From NCBI GenBank assembly GCA_903772945.1, contig CAICTM010000450.1, positions 1-64,000 on the forward strand: a DNA stretch of 64,000 bases. The letters run 5' to 3'. Shown here piece by piece: positions 1 to 9,905 of the stretch (within the stretch, counting starts at the first letter, position 1; each line of letters begins with the position of its first letter). The translations under genes were made by a program, and so were the position numbers. Origin of the DNA: Seminavis robusta (taxonomy: Eukaryota; Bacillariophyta; Bacillariophyceae; Naviculales; Naviculaceae). A model generated the notes under the pieces. That model was given only the letters and a program-made list of their open reading frames with translations. It had not been told where the DNA came from and did no database searches.

Positions 1-676
1 GGAAGTGGTTGATCCTCCCAATATTCTTGTTCACGATGGCAATGTTCGTAGAGACATAGCCCTCAAGGAGCTGATGTCCTGGCAAGATCTGCTGGGCCTC
101 CTCGATCGCCTGCTGAGTCCTATGTTGGAGAGCAAGCAATTGGTTGAGCTGTTCATGTTGACACCACCAGGAGCACCTCCGACAAAGGGCTCAGCACCAG
201 CTGGACCTGGGCGGTGGGAGCAAACTCAGTAATGTGCAATGCATTGGCTACCTTGTATATTGTCAGAGGGATCTTCGCCACTGGGTTGTAGTCGGCCCCA
301 GGATCCTCATCCAAAGTGGTTCGAAGCTGGGCATACTCCGTCTGGATGCGGTTGCGAATCTCAGCCGTCATATATGCTCAAGCCAGGTTCCATCGCAGCC
401 AAAGCAAGGCTGGACCAAGCACCATGGCGATGTTGTTGCTTGGGTCGTCAGCGAAGAAGTCACAGATCTTCGGACAAACATGCTCACCGATGAACCCATG
501 GTCAACACCGCTGTCAGCCTTGATGCTGTACTTGACGGGACCACCAACAGCGAGCGTTCCAGCAACCTTGGCGTCGGTGGGAAGCTGCTCCAGTTGATGT
601 AAACATGGACGATGTGTCCATTTTTCTCTCCCTTCCAGCGACCACGAGTCTCATTCTCGGCCTGGGTAATCCAACA
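1..676 (-). pseudogene. Broken recombinase-like part of a Crypton/GCR1_C-type element gene
   Basis: Read leftwards on the minus strand, this stretch has protein-like sequence spread over different frames. From about 665 it reads ENETRGRWKGEKNGH; a frame change near 600 leads to LPTDAKVAGTLAVGGPVKYS and VCPKICDFF; an in-frame TGA follows near 377, just before MTAEIRNRIQTEYAQLR; after another frame change near 190 comes a Gln-rich segment ending TNIAIVNKNIGRI. In the algal and oomycete family I recognise, this order (recombinase-like C-terminal region, then a short coiled coil) precedes a Gly/Pro linker and a GCR1_C domain. Here that C-terminal part lies on the opposite strand from 679. At least two frameshifts and one stop show it is dead. 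The left end is cut by the window. The family assignment is from memory of the family's look, not a search. Confidence 0.5.
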
Positions 677-678
677 CG

Positions 679-1218
679 TTGATCGCGAGGGGTGGTGGCA
701 ACGGTGCTCCAAGGCTTCCTCTTCCTGGTGCGGCCGGTGGAGCTGGCGGCGGCGGTGGTGCTGCGGGAGCTGGCGGCGGTGGTGGAGCTGGCGGTGGTTG
801 TGCTGCTGCAGCTGGCGCAGGTGGCGCAGGACTTCCCCCACCACCACCGAGGAGTCCTGGGCGTTTGGCCCGTCCTCCTGCCGCAAGGGGCCCGACACCC
901 GCTACCCTCCCAGCACAGCTTGCGAAGAAGCCTTTCAACCTCTACGAGTTGTGGGACGAGTGGATCAAGGGCCTGAACGGGAACAAGGCCGCATGCGAGT
1001 TTGCTGCTCGTGAGCGCGGCCGCGTCAAGGACAAGTTCTGCCGCCGCAAGCATGTGTGGGACTGTGTGATTCGGTTGATGGCCAAGGGCTTCGATTGGAG
1101 GGCTGCGGTCGACCGTATCTATGCCACCTACGGGTGGCTTACGGTCACCCAGATCATCAACAAGTTCAAGCATGACAAGAAGAATCAGCCCACCGGCTTC
1201 CACCCACGCTTGCGTTGA
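679..1218 (+). pseudogene. GCR1_C-like DNA-binding domain fragment with Gly/Pro linker
   Basis: This open frame has no ATG near its beginning; the first in-frame codon of the open stretch is TTG and the first Met is deep inside the domain. It encodes a Gly/Ala/Pro-rich linker (about residues 4–80) and then a compact basic domain: FNLYELWDEWIKGLNG, AARERGRVKDKFCRRKHVWD, IYATYGWLTVTQIINKFKHD. The pattern LW-EW--G--G, then R-K--F-RRK--W, matches the GCR1_C fold found at the C-terminus of Crypton-type tyrosine recombinases and yeast Gcr1-like activators. It is intact to the TGA at 1216–1218, so it is the C-terminal end of such a gene. The matching N-terminal part lies on the minus strand immediately to its left, suggesting an inversion breakpoint near 670. 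It is probably not expressed alone. Confidence 0.5.
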
Positions 1219-3266
1219 GCTGCCTTGGTGGTCCCCAGCCTACAGCGCGATCCTGCTGTAGGCATAGCAAAAACAAATTTTATATGTTTCATTTTAGTTT
1301 TTAGAATTTTTTGTGGTTACTCTTCTGTTTCTTGTTGTGTTTTGTTATCTTGTTTGTGATCTGCTGGATTTCCTCTTTGCCGTTCTGACTTAGCGATTTT
1401 CGAGGACTTTGCGTTTTCCAGGACTTGGATGTGTCAGCGATCTTCTTCTTCTTTCGCAGATCCTCTCTACGAAATCGAGATCGAGATTCCATTGAGTTCG
1501 CGATTCCGTTCGTCCATTCAAAGCAGGATTCCGTCCTTCGTTTATACCAGTATCGATGTTCCAGTGAGCGAGAATGGTCAAAACACCGTAAAGGTAAGGA
1601 AAGACAGGGTAATACGTAGAGCCTGGTACTCCATGTACACGGTTGTATTCCTGGTTTGTTAGAGGGGTTATACCTTTACTGTACCACTGTACCTTAGGTT
1701 ACGTGTAAAAAGGTTGTTTTGTGCTTCCTTTGGAAGCTCTTTCTTGATCCTCGAGCACTTAGCATCCAATATCCAATGCATGAATTGAATGTGAATGATT
1801 CGATTCGATTCCATTCGATTCAAAATCAACGAACAACCTCTTCCCCAAAGTTCTGAAGCACAGTCAGCGACTCACCTTTCGCAGCGAAGGGCGAAAACAG
1901 CGTCCCGTTGACTTTCCAATGGCCATCGACCCCACTCGACTCCATTCCAATGCATTCGGAGTGATGGCATACCGTAGCGGGGTCGAGTCAGGTTACGATC
2001 AAATGGGTCTCGCATGAATGCCCTTCGAGTGCTTTCTCACAGCTGGGCGGTTCAAAGCTGCGACAGCACTGATTGCCGGTACTACCGCCCAAGGATAAAA
2101 AGCAATGCTACAATAAGCAGCTATGAAGCACCTCAGTTTTGGAACCTTGCTTGCTTGGTTTGAAACTACCAGAGATGCCACTTTCCCATCAAGCGGATAT
2201 CTTCGTCTTTAGAGAACGATGCCTTGTTGGGTTCCTCAGTTCAAAGAATAGTTTGCCGGATCATATCATGTGTTCCTTCGGATACTGGGGGCCCAAGCGG
2301 TACAGTAACAAGAACAAGCAAATGATCGTCCCAAGGGCACAGCGAGTCAGCTGTCACTGTGAAGGTATACTCCGCCTCCAGGCAATCGATCAAAAGAGAC
2401 ACGGGTGCTTGTATTGTATCTGCGGTTCTCGGTTGCTGAGCGAAGTACATGGTTGGACACCGCCCCACTAGCAGCGGTAGTCTTGCGTTTCCCAAATCTC
2501 CTCTTGTCCCAGCCCCAACTTGGACTCGACTTCTAAGGAGTCATTATTTGTCTAACTAACGCAAATGATCCAGCCAAGTACCAAGTCGAAGCAAAGTCCG
2601 ACAAAGAACGGCGATAGGAGTGAACCTTTCACCAGGCAATCAAAAAAGTTTGTCGGGAGAGCACAGTGCGCTATGACCATGCAGGCACGACCAACACAAC
2701 AATCACAATACATCTACTGGCCGCTTGGGCTCAACCAAGGACGTACTCCTTTGTCGCGCACCATGAGTGTAATGACCACGGATAGAACGAAATCATGCAA
2801 GTCAATGGAACGCAATGAGAGCGCTAGAGCACTTCAAAAGTCTCTTTGTGATCTCTATAATGGAATAAATGGTCGAAAGGTCGTCGTGCCTGTCACGGCG
2901 CAATTCCTTTGCTGCCTTTTTTACAGGCCAAATTCTAGTGGCATTTGCAGCCACTGAGAAGGACTTGGCGTCCCCATGCTTGGAGAGAAAGCAAGAAACG
3001 CCCCCACCCCCTGCCAACACAGCGATTATGCAGTCAAGAGCCATTGTACAGGATGTGCATTTCTTTATTATTTAGTTGTGTTACACGGATCTTGCATGCT
3101 TCAGCATTCCCAGCTTTAGTTGTTTTGCGGTTTTCTTTCGACAGGGTATGATTCACTTTTAATGTCCAGACTGTGGCTGCCTTTGTGGCAAGTTGTTTGT
3201 GCAAGGACAGATATCATAGCCATGGGCGCAGCACTTTTGGGAGCCTCAGTAGTAGGTACAAGGGTC
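1219..3266. other. Gene-poor spacer
   Basis: I see no supported gene here. AT-rich sequence follows the GCR1_C fragment (1268–1320). A short run of GATTC units lies at about 1798–1822. The short open frames have no recognisable protein character. Confidence 0.6.
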
Positions 3267-3614
3267 TTACTGGCTCAAGCTTGATGATAATAAAGATCTT
3301 CTGGTCACTTGACGCATGGGGTATCGAGGGGCGTGGCTGTCAGATCGACGGACGGGATAGCGAGGGGCACGCAGAGCAGCAACGGATGAGATCTTTGGAG
3401 TGCAACGACGAGGGTTGTAGGGGAGACCATGACAGAGGCAGTAGTCAGGCAAGGAGGCAGGCCGAGGTGGCGATCTAGGAATTTCATCACGATTGCTGGG
3501 AGATTCGCTGTGCCATCGAGTGTTAGGCTTTGAGAAAGAGGAAATACTTGTGTTTCCTTCATCATACTTGTTGGGAACAATGGTTGGGATTACAATGAAA
3601 GCTGGAATATCCAT
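3267..3614 (-). CDS. Small protein, divergent member (copy C) of a three-copy family
   Basis: I do not recognise this family. The ATG at 3612–3614 gives MDIPAFIVIPTIVPN, matching the MTIPxFIYxPI start of two better-preserved copies at 7375–7683 and 9579–9905. It then shares the sequence NTRWHSES (copies A and B have RW-SEA) and, further on, NPRRCTPKIS against NNARQPFRSYS. After that point the two closer copies stop, while this one reads on for about 30 residues with RAPRYP repeats, so the stop may have been lost. The upstream open frame extends to 3701 but only the part from 3614 aligns with the relatives. It may be a pseudogene. The product would be about 115 residues with a hydrophobic N-terminus and a Ser/Arg/Pro-rich remainder. 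Confidence 0.35.
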   Translation of the reverse strand: MDIPAFIVIPTIVPNKYDEGNTSISSFSKPNTRWHSESPSNRDEIPRSPPRPASLPDYCLCHGLPYNPRRCTPKISSVAALRAPRYPVRRSDSHAPRYPMRQVTRRSLLSSSLSQ

Positions 3615-6564
3615 AATGTTGTGTAGCTGTTTTTGAGAGGAGGATTGAACTGTTGGGTTGGAAAAATAAATTGTGAGAGTCTTTCGAACCCAAGATCCCA
3701 AGGTGCATCCAGCGTTCGTTGGGAGCTCCTTGGGTCATCCTCAGCTTGAAGCAGCTGCGTGGGAGCACTATTTACTTATTGTCTGGATCGCTCGGTGAAC
3801 AGAACACAGAACTAGAACAAATAAATATTCTTCTACTAGTACTTCTCTTTTCTAATGATCAGACAAACTCAAACGAGAAGGGCATCCTGAAGGGCACCTC
3901 CTGTGCAACCAACCAGGACCCAACCCAAACACAAAACACAAAACACAAAACACCAAACACAGTGATGGAGCTTAGCTAGCTAGCTAGGTGCTTGGTATCC
4001 TTATGTCCCCTGGGTTGAGGTTGGATCAAGTAAGTTGGTTCAAGCAGGCTACTGGTACCGTATGCCAACAGAGCGAGAGCAAACAGTGTGTCCACCTACC
4101 GGTATCTGTAGAGGATGCATAATATTAATTGCGCCTGAAGTTTTCAGCCAATGCATGCAGAGTCACGTCCCCGAAGTTGTGCGTACCAGGTACCCAATAC
4201 CGAAAGAAACCCGCCTTAAAGAAATGTTTGTAATAGTTTCACTGGAGCTTCGTGACAGGTTCTTTTTAGGATCGTGCGAATAGTCTTGCTAAAAAGAGAA
4301 TGACTTCGCTCACCACCCGCCGAATGAAATCAAACCACACTCATGCACCTGAGCCCCAAACTGTCGCTTTCTGCATTGAGTCTACTCCAAACAGAATGTA
4401 GGCTCCTCTAACTTCAAGATAGGAGCAGCAGAAACTGAAAGCTGGCATCATCGGTGGCGACTGGCGGGGCAAGATCGGCGGAGACTGGCAAAGAAAGAAT
4501 CTGATGGAAACAGTTTGGCGTAAGGGATATTGAAGTTCAAAGATCACTAAGTCTTCTATTAGTATGCATACATCCTACAACATCTCCTCTATAATGATCC
4601 AAAGAGTTCACCACATCTAAAAGAACTATAAAAGACATATGTTCCTCTAAGAAGGGCACGTGGAGGGGCATCGCAACGGTACTGGCGGGGCGGTACGGTA
4701 CCCGGTACGGTGCCAACAGTGAGTTTGGGCATCAGTTTCCAAGAATCTGATGCTTTTGAGGCCACAATGTCCTACCAAAATGCTACGGGTGCTAGCTAGC
4801 TGGGTACTACGCTCGAACAAGTATGTCATTTTGATGGGGCAAGTTGTAGAAACTCTCGAAATGAGGCCAATTGATGCTGGCAGCAAATAAATGGATCCGC
4901 ACGATCGAAAAGTACATAGTTGGCTGCCCTGGTGCGCTCATGTATCCGAAACCGCAGCAAGGAGCGACCCAGAGAGGCTCCGATTCCATCGCGATGTCAG
5001 ATCATTGCGGTACCAGGTACATGCCGGAATCAAAAACCACGGGAGTGTGCAATATTGGCCAGTGCAGTGCTCCCACTGGTGGTGCTTTTTGGAACGACCA
5101 CTATGGTTCTATCCAGAATTCCACTTTACCTTCAACTTTCCAGTATGCGTTGCGAAGCTGTAGGGTTCGTCTGTGTGCGAATTGTTCACTGTATCTCTCC
5201 CTCCTTGTGTTTGGGGCCAAACCAGTACTGGGTGCATCCTTCAAGCAAGAGGACTGGAGCAAAGCATCCTGGAATCCTAGCAAATTGCGAAAAGAGAAAA
5301 GAAATCGGGGCAAGTTTTACATGACGCACTTCTTCTTGCTTCTGTCCTGTTCCAAAGAGAGTTGCTGGAGCTCTCCAGCCAATCACATGCCAGCCAACTT
5401 TCCGCGGCGTACTCTGCTTTCCAAAGGTGAAATGGCCGCCCTCACTCTTCTCCAAGGCTCGAAGCAGCTCCAAGGAGCACCGGTGAATGGCACCAGTACC
5501 GCACTGAGAGACGGTGTACGGACGTCGATAAACCTAAGAGCAAAGCAAGAGAAAGGTGAGACTCGAGTCGAAAGAAGAAGCAAGAGACCCAAGCATGCCG
5601 CTTTGGCCCAGCAAGGAGTGTGAGGACAGCAGTCTTCAAAAAGTTTCTGCCCCAGACTCCTCCAACCACGGCAATGTTGACTCCGAAGAGCAAAGAGCTA
5701 CTAATGGCATGCCTGGGTCTGAGAGCAAACAAACGCGCTGAACTAGCCTGTTGTATGACGAGACAATGACGACGGCCAAACCAAGACGACATCTTGAATC
5801 TCGAAGCACCCACCTGGATCCACCGCAAGACGACACCATTTTCCGGCGAAGAGCGAGGTGAACGGACTCATGAAATGGCCGCCTATTCACTCTCGCTCCC
5901 TCAAAGGCCCGAAGCAGCTCCAAGGAGCATCGGCAAGGTGTCATGAATGTTTTCAAGAGGAAGAAAGGACCACCAAAGGAAGAAAAAGGACATGCCGTAC
6001 CATGCGGTAGGCAAGACAAGAGTGGACGAGACTGGGGCGATCGACCTGCCAAACAGAAGTAACCGACTTTACCTTGCACGAGTACGAACCATCCCCACAA
6101 AGGAACCACCGCAAGATGACACCTTTCCCAGCGGATCAACGTGCAGAAAGGACTCAGTAAACGGCCGCCAACGAGTCACTCGTCGGTGAAGGTGCGAGAT
6201 ACAAAAGTTACAGAAGCAGAGGGGGAAGCGGCTTTGGCTGTTTGGATTGAGGAAAGACTTGACTCGACTCTGCTCGACACATTGGCCAGTCTTAACTGGC
6301 TACTCATGGTGTCAGTCTACCAGAGTTCTTTGCCTGAAAAAGCAGTGGTGGGGTTAGTACAGATCGAATGAATGAATGCCACGGGCACATGGCACATTAT
6401 GAAGGAAACGAGAAGCAACGAAGTATCGCAACAACAAATCCTTCCTCTGCCACCGACTGTCCTGCCAACAACTTCCGCCTCTTCTTTGCCTAAGTATGAT
6501 GCCTTGACCTGTGAACAATCCGTGATTTAAAATGCTAGTGAAGTACCACAACATCAATATCGTC
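3615..6564. other. Gene-poor spacer with simple and duplicated sequence
   Basis: No supported gene. It holds an (ACACAAA)-like run at about 3930–3961, several GGTACC/GCTAGC words (3974–3988, 4678–4712, 4792–4802) and a diverged local duplication at 5429–6123 described separately. Open frames on both strands between 4871 and 6139 overlap each other, lack domain character and match across the duplication only as DNA. Confidence 0.55.
5429..6123 (+). repeat. Diverged local segmental duplication
   Basis: A block at 5429–5483 (GAAATGGCCGCC … GAAGCAGCTCCAAGGAGCA) recurs at 5873–5934 with small changes. A second pair, CCACCGCAAGAYGACACC, occurs at 5821–5838 and 6106–6123. The two pairs are not spaced identically (about 444 and 285 bp), so this is a set of shuffled old repeats rather than one clean tandem copy. 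Confidence 0.6.
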
Positions 6565-6682
6565 AGGAACGACCATACCACGATGACAGCACCGCTTCCC
6601 GTCTGCTCAGCGAAGTTAAGCATCGTCGGGCCAGGTTAGTACTACGGTGGGGGACCACGTTGGAATCCCTGGTGTTGTTCTT
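6565..6682 (+). rRNA. 5S ribosomal RNA
   Basis: The 118-nt segment has the conserved landmarks of a eukaryotic 5S rRNA: GACCATACCA near the 5' end, GAAGTTAAGCATCGTCGGGC and GGTTAGTACTACGGTGGGGGACC in the middle (the internal RNA polymerase III A and C control boxes), and TCCCTGGTGTTGTTC at the 3' end. Bases 6565–6573 (AGGAACGAC) pair with 6674–6682 (GTTGTTCTT), allowing G–U pairs, to form helix I. A T-rich stop (TTCTTTT, 6678–6684) follows, as expected for RNA polymerase III. It stands alone, not in an array or next to other rRNA genes. Whether it is expressed cannot be told; nothing in it looks degenerate. Confidence 0.9.
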
Positions 6683-6684
6683 TT
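6681..6684 (+). terminator. RNA polymerase III T-run after 5S rRNA
   Basis: Four T residues directly at the 3' end of the 5S gene form a minimal RNA polymerase III termination signal. Confidence 0.7.
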
Positions 6685-7374
6685 ATTGCCATCGATGATG
6701 CTGTGTACCCGTACCGTTATGTTTGCTGACGGCGGCGCTGAGGCACTGATGGTTGTTGCCGTCCATCAAAACACAAAGATCAGAAGACAACAACTTTCAT
6801 GAGCCATTCCATTTGTCACGCGAAATTGTCGACACGCGCTCGGGAATTGATCAGGCTCCACCGCCTCGCGAGGGTCTTTCAGCAACAGCAACAGCACCGG
6901 TACCGTTTGTAGCTGCTCAAAGTACAGGAACAAAGACCAAATGGATTGGATTTTTGGACCTGACAAAGACGCAGTTGCAGAAGTCCCAACTGAAGCCCGA
7001 AGAGCCCGCCCAATTGGAGCAAGGAATACCTCAGTTGTTGGTTCGTCGTCTCGCCCATGCGTTCTCATGTTGCAGGCAAGAAATTTGGAATCAATCATCT
7101 ATCTCGTAGTCTTGGGTATTTCAGGTGGCACTCCTCGGGAATCCATCTTTGAACCACGGCATTACTGGGGAAGCTTAGTTCTGTTCTTGCTGCAAATATT
7201 ATCGGTCCTAGATTTGTGATCCAACTGCAAGTTTTGAATAAGATAAATATTTTCTAATTGTTTTATGTACAAGGATTGCATGTAACCAGCCATAGCTGCA
7301 TAGAGTCGTAAAGATTGCATTATGCGAAGACTGGAACCTCTTTCTTGATGATACAGGGGGGACTGCAATGCCAT
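6685..7374. other. Spacer without a supported gene
   Basis: Overlapping open frames occur on both strands at 6753–7219, but none shows a domain, a family resemblance or a reason to prefer one strand. Confidence 0.5.
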
Positions 7375-7683
7375 TCAAAAGCTGTAGGATCTGAAGGGTT
7401 GTCTTGCATTGTTGGTGTAGGTGAATTCCACAGTTTGTCGTGGAAGTTTGATGCTTGAGCCTTTCTTGGAAACAATTCGCTTGGGCATAGGAAGGCTGCT
7501 GTCGGCCCTGGCTTCTGAAAACCAGCGGTTTCCTTGTGTGGAAGTGGAGGATTGGCTGTGGAGCGTACGTCCCAAAGCACTGGGTTGATTCGACTCAAAT
7601 GTGTGTTCAGAGCATTCAAGGCCGCTGTCCTGGGAGGCAGTGTAAATAATGATGGGCAGGTAGATGAAGGCAGGGATTGTCAT
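7375..7683 (-). CDS. Small protein family, copy B (102 residues)
   Basis: I do not recognise the family. The start is the ATG at 7681–7683 because homology with copy A (9579–9905) begins exactly there (MTIPAFIYLPIIIY against MTIPTFIYVPIN). The two copies then share SQD--LEC, a Ser/Thr-rich stretch with STxxxxRW-SEA-ADS-LPM, a KK-SS pair, EF, and NAR-P-RS-S directly before the TGA. Conservation of reading frame from start to stop codon through obviously diverged DNA argues for a real coding sequence or a recently lost one. The N-terminal dozen residues after Met are hydrophobic, the rest is polar and Ser/Arg-rich. No signal-peptide cleavage site is evident. The neighbouring relatives lie on the same strand at roughly 2–4 kb spacing. 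Confidence 0.5.
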   Translation of the reverse strand: MTIPAFIYLPIIIYTASQDSGLECSEHTFESNQPSALGRTLHSQSSTSTQGNRWFSEARADSSLPMPKRIVSKKGSSIKLPRQTVEFTYTNNARQPFRSYSF

Positions 7684-9578
7684 CTTGATTGTTTGGGAAC
7701 ACTGCTGCTTCGTTTTGGGTGGGTTGATGGCTTCAACTTTGAATTGTGAGAGGAGAGAGGTGCGGAAGGTGAAGCCCAGCTCTTTCAAACTGATCAACTG
7801 CCCAGGCCTCCAAATGCATTGTTCTGTGCTTCGGGGCTGCTTCGAGACACTATAGACAATAGAGAATAGAGGGCAACCAGCATCGAGTCGCCGTCGAAAT
7901 GATCCGAGAAAAAGTAACTAAAACTAAAGTGCTAGCTAGTATTCTAGTATTAGAAATCCGGCACTGACATTAATTGATTCATTGAAGAAAGTGTGTACGC
8001 TCTGCCCCCCCCCCTCCGTGTGAGGAATGGTTCCGTACTCGTAGAAAGGAAAGAAGGTGCATGTGTCCACTAAGCCTCAGATCCAGCTTCCGCGTGCACA
8101 ATGAAAATTTGTGATTATCTTAAATATACTAGTCTAGTACTGGCCAGTGCTCTATATCTATAGATGATGATCTGATGATACTAAACTCACTTGGTGCTTG
8201 GTGCCGGTGGCCGCAGCTCTCCCGGTATCGTAGAGTTTCTAGCTAGCCAGCTAGAGTCTCAAAACCAGGACCGACAGAAACCAGAAACCTCTCTGCTCTC
8301 ATAGACCCTGCACCCGGCTCTTGGCTTTGGGCATCAGTCGAGAGTCGACTGTCGAGAGTATATCCTGATTGCGTTTTGAGGTGGAGATTTTCAGGCTCTG
8401 AAGCATGCTGGTACCGGTTGCAAGAAGTCCACGGCAGGCTTTGCCGACCTCTTCCCCCGGGTGGGAAGGAGGACTAGCTAAGATCGGCCGAGATTTTCCG
8501 TCCTTGACGAGAGACATGCGCCAACGCATCGCTGCTAGGAAGCACCTACAAGCAAGTGAAGGGCGCGACCAGCTAAACTGGGACCAGCGGTCGCTCAGCT
8601 GCTATTATTTTGCTTCCGTATCCATACAGGCGTTCCCTGCGCCAAGAACGGGGCGTTACGTAGCTCGTCAGCAATGTCCTGCCATGCGGAGGCAGGAGGG
8701 ATGGCATGAGACTGGGCTCGACTGTCGTGCACTCCAGAGCAATACCGGTACACAAGTGTATGGGCTCTTTGCTCCACTTTTGCAGTTGAGAAAGCGCACA
8801 TTTGCTCGCCGCCAGAGGGCAAGGTTTGCAATACAAACAATAATGAGAGCAATGTGAATTTATTCTGCCCTTTACTTGTGTGCCATGGTCCGACCGTAGG
8901 CCACGTCGAGTGCATACACTACTACTAGCTAGAAGTAAGTGGACGGGTCAAGCAAGCTACTAGTTCAACCAATCATCACATCAATGAATGGGAGCAACCA
9001 GGACCAAAACCAATAGTGTTATCTAATCTAGCTAGTATCTAGCTTAGCATGACTTCCAATCGTCTTCAGGCTGCCTCCGTTGAGCAAGATGAATTGGAAA
9101 TTTCTTCGGCCAAAACGATCAATGCACTTTGAAAGGACCACGAGCGTCCAGAGCCGAGATTTGATGCCATGCATGTCTTCGTAACCACCCTATCAAGGGG
9201 TCAACTTTTGATGACACTCATTCAACCAGAGATGGCTGCATGGACCATCCCTTCCCTCCTTCAGGGTGCGGAGAGCAGTTTCGCGAAACCAGAGCGATAA
9301 CCTCAAGCAAACTCCGAACGATCAATTTCGCTCGAATTGCATCTAACTATGATTGCGTGCTAGCTAAATTGGTAGAAGCAATGATACGGTTGTTTGTTTG
9401 TATTTCTTCTATTATAGTACAGTTTATGGCAAATAGTTGCTGTGCAGTGTATGGTGTATGTATGTAGCTATGCTGGAGCAGATCGTAGTGGACAAACTAG
9501 CTCCAGGTGGATTCCTCTAACTTTCCCCGTGGCAAGGGTCTCCTGGTACAGTCTTGCTTGTGTCTTGTACAAGAAGAT
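7684..9578. other. Spacer without a supported gene
   Basis: It contains a run of ten C residues (8005–8014) and CTAG/GTAC words. A plus frame at 8405–8857 has no recognisable features. Confidence 0.5.
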
Positions 9579-9905
9579 TCAACGGCTGAAGGATCTGCTG
9601 GGCTTTCTGGCATTGCGGCGATCAATGAATTCCTTGTTTCGTTGTGGAAGCCTGGGCATGCAGTTACTGCTGGAGCACTTCTTGAGTGTTGCTCGCTGGG
9701 GCATCATGGGTAGGGTGCTGTCAGCTTCAGCTTCTGAGGACCATCGGCTGGAGCGAGAGGCAGTGGAGTAGTGGCTGTTTTGGGTTGTGTCATCCAAAAT
9801 GCTTGGTCGCTTCACTTCCACTGTGCTGTCTTGAGGGCATTCAAAGTCTTCATCTTGGCAAGAAGCACAGTTGATGGGTACGTAGATGAAGGTTGGGATT
9901 GTCAT
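9579..9905 (-). CDS. Small protein family, copy A (108 residues)
   Basis: This is the closest relative of copy B. The start is set at the ATG 9903–9905, where the shared sequence begins (MTIPTFIYVPIN); the open frame continues 33 nt upstream without homology. Shared positions include SCQDEDFECPQ (copy B: SQDSGLECSE), RWSSEAEADSTLPM, KKCSS, KEF and NARKPSRSFS immediately before the stop. Copy A has a Cys pair (NCASCQ) that copy B lacks. The function is unknown. The short conserved N-terminal motif M-x-I-P-x-F-I-x-x-P-I is the family signature and is also present in the distant copy C at 3614. Confidence 0.5.
   Translation of the reverse strand: MTIPTFIYVPINCASCQDEDFECPQDSTVEVKRPSILDDTTQNSHYSTASRSSRWSSEAEADSTLPMMPQRATLKKCSSSNCMPRLPQRNKEFIDRRNARKPSRSFSR

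Noticed and set aside
514-1203. Long minus-strand frame opposite the GCR1_C fragment
   Set aside because: Its Ser/Thr/Pro-rich sequence is the reverse complement of the Gly/Ala linker and domain codons; the plus frame has the recognisable motif.
4871-5623. 250-codon plus frame
   Set aside because: It has no domain, no relative in the window, overlaps open frames on the other strand and crosses a DNA-level duplication.
8405-8857. 150-codon plus frame
   Set aside because: No family character, no conserved copy and an equally long frame on the opposite strand.
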